Source: Paenibacillus hemerocallicola
Lineage (GTDB): Bacteria > Bacillota > Bacilli > Paenibacillales > NBRC-103111
Length of the DNA: 64,000 nt
Direction of reading: 5' to 3'
Assembly (NCBI RefSeq): GCF_006265175.1
Contig: NZ_VDCQ01000028.1
Span: 39,716 to 103,715, forward strand
Shown here in pieces: positions 7,968-15,509 of the stretch. Positions within the stretch are counted from its first letter, which is position 1, and each line of letters begins with the position of its first letter. Position numbers and translations under genes: made by a program. Under the pieces are notes generated by a model. That model was not told where the DNA came from and searched no databases. It was given only the letters and a program-made list of their open reading frames with translations.

Positions 7968-9149
7968 TCATGCTTTCGTTTTGCGGGCGCTCGGGATGAA
8001 TAAAATGTCACTGACTTTGTTGGCTGCGTCCTTATCTGCTTCCTGTAAGGCATGACCGTAGATATTCATTGTTGTCGTAATGTTCCCATGCCCCAGGCGT
8101 TCAGAAATAACCTTTGCGTGAACGCCTTTGTTTATCAGTAAAGTGGCTGCCGTATGTCTTAAATCGTGAAATCGAATATAGCGCAGTTTGTTTTTCTTTA
8201 AAAAAGCCCTAAACCACAGGTAAGGCCGTTCGTGGTGAAATGCTTTGCCGTCGGGATGGGCAAAGATGAATAAATGTTCTCCCCCCTGCCAATCCTCTAT
8301 GGCCTTTCGTTCCTCGCTTTGATACCTTTGGTATTCCCGCAATAACTCCAGCATTGCTTCGGATAGTCCCACTTTACGCCTGGATTTTTTCGTTTTTGGT
8401 TCCTTAACACGCGCTACACCAGCTGTAGTAGATGAAACACTTTGCAGCACATTGATTTGTACTTTTTCCCAGTCAACATGTTTCCACTCCAGGGCTAACA
8501 ATTCACCGCGGCGAAGCCCAGTATGGATAGCCAGTTTAATCATAACCTGCCAATGGAAAGGTTCTTTCTCCAGGGATTGCATAAGCACCTGGACTTCATT
8601 TTCATTATAAGGCAAGACATCTTTATAACTTACCTTTGGTTTTCGAACTGGTGCAGCTGGGTTACGCTTTACTACTTCCCATTCTACAGCGCGTGTGAAA
8701 ATATTTCTTAGAATTCTATGATTATATTCAATTGTACCTGTTGCCAAGCCACCGTCTTTGCCGTCTTGCCGCCCGCCTTCCTTACCAAGTGATTTTAAGT
8801 AGTTGGTTATGTGCATTGGGGTTACATCTTCCATCTGTAAATGGCCGAAAGTTGGTAGAATCCGTAATTTTAGGTTCGATTCGTAGGTGTAAATCGTTCT
8901 CTCCTCCAAATGATCGGCAGCGTATTTATCCCGCCATTCATTTACGAATTCAGCAAAAGTCATTCTTTGCGGTTTAATGTACTGCCCTGTTTCGACTTCA
9001 ATTTTGAATTTTGCATATTCGACTTCTGCTTCCCGTTTAGTACGGCATTTTACTGTTTTCGTATGACGAATATACTTCCCATTCGCATCTTTACCGCAGT
9101 TAACAGTCAGACGCCAGGAATTCTCCCCGCGCTTAACAATATTAGCCAT
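7968..9149 (-). CDS. int: Tyrosine-type site-specific integrase
   Basis: 393 residues. N-terminal AP2-like/arm-binding domain (SWRLTVNCGKDANGKYIRHT), a SAM-like core-binding domain (about 60-160), then the catalytic domain with all active-site residues: Arg in HTGLRRGELL, His-x-x-Arg in FHDLRHTAATLL, His in SERLGHGNITTT, and Tyr in NIYGH. It should catalyse integration and, with the excisionase-like protein encoded at 9813, excision of the element. Its stop codon is about 195 bp from the att core, the usual arrangement. AAGGGGAAAG precedes the ATG. It follows the repressor gene with a 2-bp gap, so both are one transcript. Confidence 0.95.
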   Translation of the reverse strand: MANIVKRGENSWRLTVNCGKDANGKYIRHTKTVKCRTKREAEVEYAKFKIEVETGQYIKPQRMTFAEFVNEWRDKYAADHLEERTIYTYESNLKLRILPTFGHLQMEDVTPMHITNYLKSLGKEGGRQDGKDGGLATGTIEYNHRILRNIFTRAVEWEVVKRNPAAPVRKPKVSYKDVLPYNENEVQVLMQSLEKEPFHWQVMIKLAIHTGLRRGELLALEWKHVDWEKVQINVLQSVSSTTAGVARVKEPKTKKSRRKVGLSEAMLELLREYQRYQSEERKAIEDWQGGEHLFIFAHPDGKAFHHERPYLWFRAFLKKNKLRYIRFHDLRHTAATLLINKGVHAKVISERLGHGNITTTMNIYGHALQEADKDAANKVSDILFIPSARKTKA

Positions 9150-9151
9150 TT

Positions 9152-9667
9152 CTACTTTCCCCTTTCTTCGGCAAATAAATACTCGATAACGCCAGCTATC
9201 CTTTTTTTATCATGGTCGAACAAAGGACTGCCCTTGTAGGTTATTCCTGGTTTTTGCAGGAATTCCGTTAGTTCAGTTACCCGTTCCATCTCCTCTAAAA
9301 ATAGCAACTCATATTCAGCTATTTGCAGTTCCCTATTTGTTGATTCTAGTTTTTTATCTGCCTGGATTTGTTGGGAAGTAGCTTGCTGGTACTCGGCCCA
9401 AAAACTTTTAATGGAATTCAAACGGTCCATACTTGCAGTTGTATCTGCCGGAAGAAATCCAGCTTTCGCCATTAAGTCGGTATATGGCGTATTTAATGCC
9501 GTTGAGAGTTTTTTCAATATTTCAGGTGATGGTATGCCGCGTTCCCCCCTTTCTATCTGTGAGATATAAGGCTGTGAAACACCCGATTGCTCCGCTAGTA
9601 CAGCCATTGAGAGTTTTGCTGTTTTGCGGAGTGATTTAAGGTATTGACCAAATTCTAAAGCTTCCAA
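9152..9667 (-). CDS. XRE-family phage-type repressor
   Basis: 171 residues from a TTG start at 9667, chosen because GGGAGG lies 8-9 nt upstream; the open frame continues to 9769 without a ribosome site. N-terminal helix-turn-helix of the Cro/C1 type: FGQYLKSLRKTAKLSMAVLAEQSGVSQPYISQIERG, residues 5-60. The remainder is a Glu/Gln-rich helical region likely for dimerisation. It is divergent from the excisionase-like gene; direct repeats in the shared spacer are candidate operators. Likely keeps the element quiescent. Confidence 0.85.
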   Translation of the reverse strand: MEALEFGQYLKSLRKTAKLSMAVLAEQSGVSQPYISQIERGERGIPSPEILKKLSTALNTPYTDLMAKAGFLPADTTASMDRLNSIKSFWAEYQQATSQQIQADKKLESTNRELQIAEYELLFLEEMERVTELTEFLQKPGITYKGSPLFDHDKKRIAGVIEYLFAEERGK

Positions 9668-9756
9668 AGGTATCGCCCTCCCTATAACAGAAATAATATA
9701 CGCAAAATATAACAATTGCAATAAAATTAATTGCAAACGGAATTGAATTGATTTAA

Positions 9757-9790
9757 GATAATATTGCAAAAGCTATAATATTGCATTATC
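9757..9790. promoter_or_regulatory. Direct repeats in the repressor/excisionase spacer (candidate operators)
   Basis: ATAATATTGCA occurs at 9758-9768 and 9775-9785, exactly 17 bp apart; the outer ends GATAAT...ATTATC form an inverted repeat. ATTGCAA also occurs at 9714 and 9730. Their position between divergent genes suggests binding by the XRE repressor. Confidence 0.5.
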
Positions 9791-9812
9791 AATTATACCG
9801 GAGGTCATTCAA

Positions 9813-10040
9813 ATGGGCGCTTTATGGGATGCTGCAAAACTTGCAGATTTTTTAGGGGTTAGTCAATCGACCATCTATGCAGGAGTGAGGGAAACTGGCC
9901 CTGGTCGAATTCCGCATGTCAAAGTGAGGGGGCGTATCTTATTCCAGCAGGAAAAGGTTGTGGAATGGCTAGAGAACCAGCCTTCCAACAAAATCCCAAC
10001 CGAGATTATGGAAGAAGCTACAGGAGAGATTGCACAATGA
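9813..10040 (+). CDS. Excisionase-like helix-turn-helix protein
   Basis: 75 residues: WDAAKLADFLGVSQSTIYAGV, residues 5-25, is a MerR/HTH_17-type winged helix as in excisionases and phage DNA-binding proteins, followed by a wing (GRIPHVKVRGRILFQQEKVVEWL). Good ribosome site GGAGG 8 nt upstream. It is the first gene of the rightward operon, divergent from the repressor, which fits an Xis/activator role. The ATG of the next small gene overlaps its stop. Confidence 0.8.
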   Translation: MGALWDAAKLADFLGVSQSTIYAGVRETGPGRIPHVKVRGRILFQQEKVVEWLENQPSNKIPTEIMEEATGEIAQ

Positions 10041-10153
10041 ACGGTGAAGATCGGATATTCAGCCGCCGCACCGTATGGCTGGCCGTTAACAGCGAATACG
10101 GCAACCAGCTTACCGAACCAAGCGGGAACATGTCGCGTTGGCTAAAGAATTGA
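10037..10153 (+). CDS. Small unknown protein, possibly frameshifted
   Basis: 38 codons starting at an ATGA overlap with the previous gene, so translation is probably coupled. Reads MNGEDRIFSRRTVWLAVNSE and on to RWLKN. In the -1 frame, the codons around 10120-10280 encode a more protein-like helix (REHVALAKELILNQ... SDREVYAVRIAQLCQERD) that has no good start codon of its own. Either the two are separate small ORFs or one gene was split by a single-base change. Not recognised. Confidence 0.4.
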   Translation: MNGEDRIFSRRTVWLAVNSEYGNQLTEPSGNMSRWLKN

Positions 10154-10467
10154 TTTTAAACCAGGAAAGCCTTTCAGACAGCGACCGGGAAGTATACGCT
10201 GTCCGAATCGCGCAGCTGTGCCAGGAACGCGACACTATTATCCATAAAATTCGAACATGCGTAAGAGAATCAAGAAAACAAAAAAGCCCGGCAGCGGCCA
10301 GGCTGCTAGGCTTTAGGTACGGCCCGGAGTGCGGGCGAACATCCCAATTCCATTATACACCAGCCCGCGCCCCGGTAAAACAATATACGGGGAGTGTATA
10401 CGAATGGACTATAACGCTACTTTGGACCGTTTTAACCAGGCTATTAATCGCATGGAATCGGCTATAA
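10138..10467 (+). CDS. Doubtful ORF, helix-rich N-terminal half
   Basis: TTG-started frame. The first 45 codons look coding (AKELILNQESLSDSDREVY, RIAQLCQERDTIIHKI); the rest runs through a long hairpin (10281-10315) and overlaps the next gene, so the real end is probably nearer. May be the continuation of the ORF at 10037 after a frameshift. Confidence 0.25.
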   Translation: MAKELILNQESLSDSDREVYAVRIAQLCQERDTIIHKIRTCVRESRKQKSPAAARLLGFRYGPECGRTSQFHYTPARAPVKQYTGSVYEWTITLLWTVLTRLLIAWNRL

Positions 10468-10598
10468 TGGTCGCCATAGAAGCCCACGTACTGCAAGTGG
10501 AAATCATTCGGAAAATGGCCGAACGGGGCATAACCCCGGAATCAGCTCAGGGCGAGATCGAACGGTTAAAAGCAGAAATTGAAAATAAAATTTCATAG
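10404..10598 (+). CDS. Small helical protein of the element
   Basis: 64 residues: MDYNATLDRFNQAINRMESA, then a helix with AERGITPESAQGEIERLKAE. Largely alpha-helical with heptad-like spacing; family unknown. GGGGAG lies about 10 nt upstream of the ATG. A hairpin terminator follows the stop codon. Confidence 0.55.
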   Translation: MDYNATLDRFNQAINRMESAIMVAIEAHVLQVEIIRKMAERGITPESAQGEIERLKAEIENKIS

Positions 10599-10607
10599 TG
10601 TGAGTAC

Positions 10608-10637
10608 AGGCCCTGGCTAAAGCAGCCGGGGCCTTTG
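10608..10637 (+). terminator. Intrinsic terminator
   Basis: AGGCCC (10608-10613) pairs with GGGCCT (10629-10634), with inner GGCT/AGCC, then TTTG. Confidence 0.6.
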
Positions 10638-10765
10638 TTGTCTGTAGGCAACAAAATTTTACAAGTGATTCGGGGCGTGATAATTTAAGTATACAAGATA
10701 AACAACTTAATACATTGTCGGTTTCATCGTTACGACGTTAAAAGAAACGATAGGTAAGTGATGGG

Positions 10766-10832
10766 AAAGGCTTACCAGCATGCAGGAAGCGGCTAGATAA
10801 AGGCTTCCAATGCTGGGGGCCTTTTTCTTTTT
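10766..10832 (+). terminator. Long three-stem terminator/attenuator hairpin
   Basis: Nested arms AAAGGC...GCCTTT, CCAGCAT...ATGCTGG and GGAAGC...GCTTCC, followed by TTTTTCTTTTT. It lies just before the ribosome site of the next small gene, so it may attenuate transcription of the primase operon rather than only end the upstream one. Confidence 0.7.
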
Positions 10833-10854
10833 GCCCTCTAAGGAGGTGTGACAC

Positions 10855-11007
10855 TTGACAACGGAAGAAAAGAAGGAAAAACGTAAGACTTACTTACGCG
10901 AGTACCTCCGGGAATGGAGAAAGAAAAACCCGGAACGTAATGCGGAAATTCAAGCGAATTACTGGAAGCGCCGCCTGGAAAAGCAGGCACGGGCGGGAGA
11001 GGGTTAA
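10855..11007 (+). CDS. Small basic/acidic helical protein
   Basis: 50 residues, TTG start with a perfect AAGGAGG 8 nt upstream. Very charged: MTTEEKKEKRKTYLREYLRE, continuing WRKKNPERN...NYWKRRLEKQ. Short proteins of this 'YLREYLREWRKKNPE' type are common in phage early regions; function unknown. It is too short to appear in most ORF scans. Confidence 0.6.
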   Translation: MTTEEKKEKRKTYLREYLREWRKKNPERNAEIQANYWKRRLEKQARAGEG

Positions 11008-11037
11008 GCTGTAATGGACCAAAAGGTCAAAAAAATA

Positions 11038-11132
11038 GCCCCACAGCGGGGGCAAGGGCCACGCAGGCGGCTATTCCTAAATGGGCTTACGTTCATTATA
11101 CCAAGAAAAGAAAATAACCCCAACGGCGGGGG
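11038..11132 (+). repeat. Two hairpin-forming direct repeats upstream of the primase
   Basis: GCCCCACAGCGGGGGCAAG (11038-11056) and a near copy with CCCCAACGGCGGGGGCAAG (11118-11136). Each can fold into a small C4/G4 hairpin. Role unknown. Confidence 0.45.
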
Positions 11133-11192
11133 CAAGCGTCGGCGGCCTAACGGGGGGAGGGAACCCGAATATAGGACAAGGGGAACACCGAC

Positions 11193-13775
11193 ATGGAAGC
11201 GGAAAAAGAAACTGCCGCCCAGGGCGCGGGCGGCAACGAATCAGCTAGGGATATTATACCACAAAAACGGCGTACAGTCGCTAGTTTTGACAATATCCCA
11301 GAAGAATTACGGGCGCTGAAACAGTGGGTAGTATGGAGTTACGAAACGCGCCCAGGAGAAGAAAAACCGACGAAAGTACCGAAGCAGACTAACGGAAGGA
11401 ACGCCAGTACGGACCGACCGAAGACCTGGGCAACGTTTAAAGCAGCTGCGGCAGCTTACAGCGCGGGAAGATTCGACGGCATAGGCTTCTGCTGTAGCGA
11501 AGAAAACGGCTACGTAGGCGTAGACCTGGATAAGATCGACGGATGGAAGGACGAAGCCGACGCGATTATACGCAGCCTAGACAGCTATACGGAAGTAAGC
11601 CCTTCGGGTAACGGCTACCGGGTATTCGTGAAAGGTAAGAAGCCTGGGACGCGGGAACGAAAAGGGCCTTTCGAAATGTACGACCATACTAGCACCCGCT
11701 TCCTAACGATAACCGGGAACCATCTACCAGGGACGCCGACAACGATAGAGGAACGCCAGGAAGTCGTAGAAAAACTGTATACCGATTACCTGGAAGCGAA
11801 GAAGCCAGCCAAAACAAAGAAGGGCGCGGCTAAAAAATCCCCGGAAATGACCGACGACGAGGTAAAAAGCAAAGCTATACAGGCGGGCAACGGGGAAAAG
11901 TTTACGAAGCTGTACCGGGGGGAATGGGAAGGGCTAGGATACCCGTCCCAAAGCGAAGCAGACCTGGCTTTCACGGGAATGCTGGCCTTTTACACCCAGG
12001 ACCCCGAACAGATCAGACGTATTTTTCGCGAATCGGGGCTGTACAGGGATAAATGGGAACGGGACGAATACCGGGAAGAAGTGATAGGAAAAGTCCTGGA
12101 CACTCTTACAGAAGTGTATACAGGGGGCGGGGCGAAGGAAAAGAAATCGCAGGCCGAAGTCCTGATGGAACTAACGAAGGACCTGGACTGCTTTTGCACG
12201 ACAGAAGGCGTAGTTTACGCGAATATCCCCCTGGAAGGTAAAAGTGTATCGGTCCGGGTACGTAGCGAACAGTTTAAGCGGTGGCTGCGGAATCAGTATT
12301 ACGATACGCATAAGAAGATACCTGGCAATCAGGCCGTACAGGACGTAGTTTACCAGCTGGAAGCCAGGGCCAGTATGGCCGGACCACAGGAAGACGTTTA
12401 TATACGGGTGGCTGGAGACTTTCGAACGATTTACATAGACCTGGCGAACGAAAGCGGGGAAGTCGTAGAAATCACAGCGGCGGGCTGGCGCGTCGTCCAG
12501 GAAGCAAAAGCGCGGTTTCATAAGACCCAGGGAATGCTTCCACTGCCTACACCCCAGCGGGGCGGTACGATTAACGAATTACGGCCTTTTGTAAACGTAA
12601 CGGAAGAAGAATGGCCCCTGCTGGTAGCGTACATTATCGGCTGCTATCATCCGAAAGGGCCTTATCCCCTGCTAATTTTGCAAGGCGGCCAGGGTTCGGC
12701 GAAATCGACGCAGACCAAGGTTATACAAAGCCTAGTAGACCCGACGACCGCCGTACTTATGAGCCTGCCGCGAAGCGAAAAGCAGCTGGCAATTACAGCG
12801 AAGAATGGCTGGTTAATCAGCTTCGATAACCTTTCTGAATTGTCACCCAGTATATCCGACGCACTTTGCAGACTTTCTACAGGCGGGGCGCTAACTGATC
12901 GGACGCTGTACACGAACGACGAGCAGCAAATTTTCGCCTTTAAGCGCCCTGTAATCTTAAACGGCATTACGGACCTAGCGGAACGCGCTGACCTGGGCGA
13001 CAGGGCCGTAACGATACACGCGCCCGAATTAAAGCGCAGGGACGACGAAGCGACGTTCTGGCCCCGGTTCGAAGAAGCGCAGCCCCGGATACTGGGGGCG
13101 ATATTCGACGCGGTAAGCGCCGCGCTGCGGAACCTGCCTAGTGTACGGCTGGCAAGTACGCCCCGAATGGCTGACTTTGCGAAATGGGCCGTAGCTGCGG
13201 AAGAAACTTGCGGACTGAAAAAGGACGCATTCCTGAAGGCGTACGACGTTAACCGAAAAGATAACGCGTTGGTGGCCCTGGAGCACGATTCTGTAGGAAG
13301 GGGCATTGTACAGATTATGAAATCCAGGCCTGCCTGGGATGGGAATTCCGAAGCACTAATCAAACTGCTTAAGGATATTAACCCGGAAGAAAGATGGCCG
13401 CCAGCGAACAAAATTAAAGCTCATATCGACCGCTGTAGGCCCGCGCTACTTCATGTTGGTATCGAGATTGAGCAAGAGAAAAGGACCCGAAAATACTACA
13501 TTACGAAGGCAGCGAAAAAGCCAACTGTACCGCAACTGGGCGAAGTGCCGGGTTGGACGCTAGAAAATGACCACTACAACCGGGTACTAGGCACAAATGT
13601 CGTGTTAAGTATCGAGAAGGAGAGCGACGGAACATTTCTGTCATGTGCTGCGACCTGGCGGGAGGGCTGCGCGATAGGGGAAGGCAGGCCGCGATTTATG
13701 GAATTTCTAGCGGAAGGCGCTACATGGGCTGAAGCGTTGCGGGCAGCCGAAGAATACGCCGCCAGGTTTGTATAA
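11193..13775 (+). CDS. Phage-type primase (AEP-like) fused to SF3-like helicase
   Basis: 860 residues. Residues about 35-195 form an archaeo-eukaryotic-type primase-polymerase domain as in phage NrS-1-like enzymes: ALKQWVVWSYE, TWATFKAAAAAYS, GIGFCCSEENGYVGVDLDKI with the acidic pair, and GNGYRVFVKGKK. A linker domain follows (SQSEADLAFTGMLAFYTQDP). The C-terminal half is an ATPase: Walker A GGQGSAKST near residue 495, Walker B-like GWLISFDNLSEL near 550, and PVILNGITDLAERADLGDRA. Together it would prime and unwind DNA at the element's origin. The iteron-like repeats directly downstream support an origin role. AAGGGG precedes the ATG. Confidence 0.85.
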   Translation: MEAEKETAAQGAGGNESARDIIPQKRRTVASFDNIPEELRALKQWVVWSYETRPGEEKPTKVPKQTNGRNASTDRPKTWATFKAAAAAYSAGRFDGIGFCCSEENGYVGVDLDKIDGWKDEADAIIRSLDSYTEVSPSGNGYRVFVKGKKPGTRERKGPFEMYDHTSTRFLTITGNHLPGTPTTIEERQEVVEKLYTDYLEAKKPAKTKKGAAKKSPEMTDDEVKSKAIQAGNGEKFTKLYRGEWEGLGYPSQSEADLAFTGMLAFYTQDPEQIRRIFRESGLYRDKWERDEYREEVIGKVLDTLTEVYTGGGAKEKKSQAEVLMELTKDLDCFCTTEGVVYANIPLEGKSVSVRVRSEQFKRWLRNQYYDTHKKIPGNQAVQDVVYQLEARASMAGPQEDVYIRVAGDFRTIYIDLANESGEVVEITAAGWRVVQEAKARFHKTQGMLPLPTPQRGGTINELRPFVNVTEEEWPLLVAYIIGCYHPKGPYPLLILQGGQGSAKSTQTKVIQSLVDPTTAVLMSLPRSEKQLAITAKNGWLISFDNLSELSPSISDALCRLSTGGALTDRTLYTNDEQQIFAFKRPVILNGITDLAERADLGDRAVTIHAPELKRRDDEATFWPRFEEAQPRILGAIFDAVSAALRNLPSVRLASTPRMADFAKWAVAAEETCGLKKDAFLKAYDVNRKDNALVALEHDSVGRGIVQIMKSRPAWDGNSEALIKLLKDINPEERWPPANKIKAHIDRCRPALLHVGIEIEQEKRTRKYYITKAAKKPTVPQLGEVPGWTLENDHYNRVLGTNVVLSIEKESDGTFLSCAATWREGCAIGEGRPRFMEFLAEGATWAEALRAAEEYAARFV

Positions 13776-13801
13776 GTGCTTAATTACCATTTTACTGGGA
13801 A

Positions 13802-14113
13802 ACGGTTGATACGGTTGTGGTACGGCTGTTTTTGGGCAACCGTAACGGCTTCGGACATAGAGCCACGCGGGATTCGGCGGTTGTGATACGGCTGTTACGG
13901 TTGCTTCTACTTTTTATCTAAAAAGAAAAAAGAAAGGGAGCAGAGGCCGTACCAGCGTAGCCGCTTAAAGCGTGAAACGACATACACATAGATATTTTCG
14001 CCTTTTTACCGTATCAGCCGTATCGTGGACGCGTAAACCCGCGCCCCGTCTGGGTTTAAGGCGTTACGGCTGGCTAAAGATCAACCGTAACAAAACCGTG
14101 TATGTTACGGCTG
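13802..14113. repeat. Iteron-like repeats; candidate replication origin
   Basis: The 405-bp gap after the primase holds nine exact copies of TACGGYTG or its complement: + strand at 13810, 13821, 13887, 13896, 14065 and 14106; - strand at 13838, 14015 and 14082. Degenerate copies add to these (13802, 13876, 14008, 14094). An A-rich stretch (13917-13937) lies in the middle. Repeats plus an A/T-rich core next to a primase-helicase gene is the layout of an iteron origin. Confidence 0.6.
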
Positions 14114-14199
14114 ATTGAGACGGGAAGCCGGGGTTTTCGGCCTTCGGGCCTTTATATACGAAACGAACTTATAAAAAGTAAGTGAAAGGAGTTATCCAA

Positions 14200-14664
14200 A
14201 TGACGGACTGGAACGACGAATACGCGCAGGCACTGAACGAATTGTACGACGATGGGTGGATTGAGGACTTCGAGGAATGGCAGCAGCATATGCGGGAGTT
14301 GGCCGCCGAATTGGATGAACTTGCCGACCTGGCGGGACGTTCCGCAGACGCAAAGCTGCACTTTCACACTGCGTGGATAGAAGCCGCCCATGCCCAGCTT
14401 GGAATGGACGCTTTTAATGGGACGTTCCCGAAATACCCCGAATTCTTGAAAGGCCAGGATAGGAAAGCTTACCTGGAACGGTTGGGGCAGTACGACGCAA
14501 CGCTTAACGACTTATGGAAGGCGTACTTCGAAAAACGCAAAGCGCAGCGCCAGGCAGCCGCAACTGTGGCCGACCTGGACCACTGGTGGGCAGCGGACCA
14601 AGCACGGATGCGGGAGCGCACGGAACGCTTACAAGCATTAAAGAAGGAACGCAAGGAGGGCTGA
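14200..14664 (+). CDS. Unknown acidic helical protein of the element
   Basis: 154 residues from ATG 14200, which has AAAGGAG about 8 nt upstream (an in-frame ATG at 14182 overlaps this site). Rich in Trp, Asp, Glu and Ala; two coiled segments (HMRELAAELDELADLAGRSA; TERLQALKKERKEG). Not recognised. It lies 4 bp before the HGGXG-type gene and is probably co-transcribed with it. Confidence 0.65.
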   Translation: MTDWNDEYAQALNELYDDGWIEDFEEWQQHMRELAAELDELADLAGRSADAKLHFHTAWIEAAHAQLGMDAFNGTFPKYPEFLKGQDRKAYLERLGQYDATLNDLWKAYFEKRKAQRQAAATVADLDHWWAADQARMRERTERLQALKKERKEG

Positions 14665-14668
14665 TAGG

Positions 14669-15385
14669 ATGACCAATGAAGCGAATGCCCGACGCCCGCC
14701 GCAGGATATGGAAGAAAAGCGGAAGTTTCACCCGCAGGCCGATACGCTAAACATGATCGGTGAGAGGAACGGGAAGCCTGCGCTATTGTGTGGCGGCAAG
14801 CGTAAGCGGGGGCCGGGCCTATGCCGAAACTATGCGGGCATGGGGACTGACCACAGCGGCTACGGGCGCTGTAAATTCTGCGCCGGGTGCAGCACAGGCC
14901 CGCGTACCCAGGAAGGCAAGGCTGCAGCTGCACAGAACGCCCGTAAGCATGGCTTTTACAGTCCGGCGTTATACGGCGCAGAATGTGAGACTTACGAACA
15001 GCTGCGGGCGAAGGGCGTAGTAACGTTAGAAGATGAAATCTTCATGTGGAAAGCCAAGCTGCTTACCTACTTGCAAAAGTGGGAAAAGATTCGCCAGGAG
15101 AAAAGCGAAGAAGCTACGAGGGTATGGTATAAGGATGGCCACGAAAGGGCGTACTACTACGCCGGGACCGCCGAAGACAGGGTATTAAGTCGTAACCTGG
15201 AAACCCTAGGCCGACTGGTAGAGAAATACGCCCGGCTTCGCCCGGACGACGGCGAAGACTTGTTAAGCCAGATTAACGCCGAACTGCGGGCAGCGTCCCA
15301 GGCAAAGATCGCCATAGCCTGGAGCGGAAGACCAGCGCAACGTATAGTTAACCCGGACGAAACAAGTAAAGAAACAAAGAAATAA
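14669..15385 (+). CDS. HGGXG-motif phage protein (small terminase-like)
   Basis: 238 residues. Residues 45-95 carry the Cys/His cluster and downstream signature of the HGGXG phage family: GPGLCRNYAGMGTDHSGYGR, CKFCAGCSTGPRTQEGK, NARKHGFYSP. Members are often annotated as small terminase or DNA-binding phage proteins; here the central HGG is replaced by CAGC, which keeps a cysteine pattern suited to zinc. The C-terminal half is helical. No large terminase gene is near, so a packaging role is not supported by context. Confidence 0.6.
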   Translation: MTNEANARRPPQDMEEKRKFHPQADTLNMIGERNGKPALLCGGKRKRGPGLCRNYAGMGTDHSGYGRCKFCAGCSTGPRTQEGKAAAAQNARKHGFYSPALYGAECETYEQLRAKGVVTLEDEIFMWKAKLLTYLQKWEKIRQEKSEEATRVWYKDGHERAYYYAGTAEDRVLSRNLETLGRLVEKYARLRPDDGEDLLSQINAELRAASQAKIAIAWSGRPAQRIVNPDETSKETKK

Positions 15386-15402
15386 AGTTATCTTTCCTTA
15401 TT

Positions 15403-15440
15403 ACCTTCCCGATAGGCGGTTAATCGGCCACCTTCCCGAT
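15403..15440 (+). repeat. Direct repeat before the tape-measure gene
   Basis: ACCTTCCCGAT at 15403-15413 and 15430-15440, with further cggttaatcgg/aaaccgatt half-repeats nearby. It sits exactly where head and tail genes would be expected, so it may mark a deletion junction. Confidence 0.35.
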
Positions 15441-15509
15441 TATGGAAAATCGGCAGCCTTCGACGGTGGGCGGTAAACCGATTATTCGTAACGGGTGGGG
15501 CGGGCTGGA

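Noticed and set aside
11014..11319. 101-codon + strand frame overlapping the primase start
   Set aside because: Arg/Pro/Gly-rich and overlaps 127 bases of the primase; the repeats in it explain the openness better than coding.
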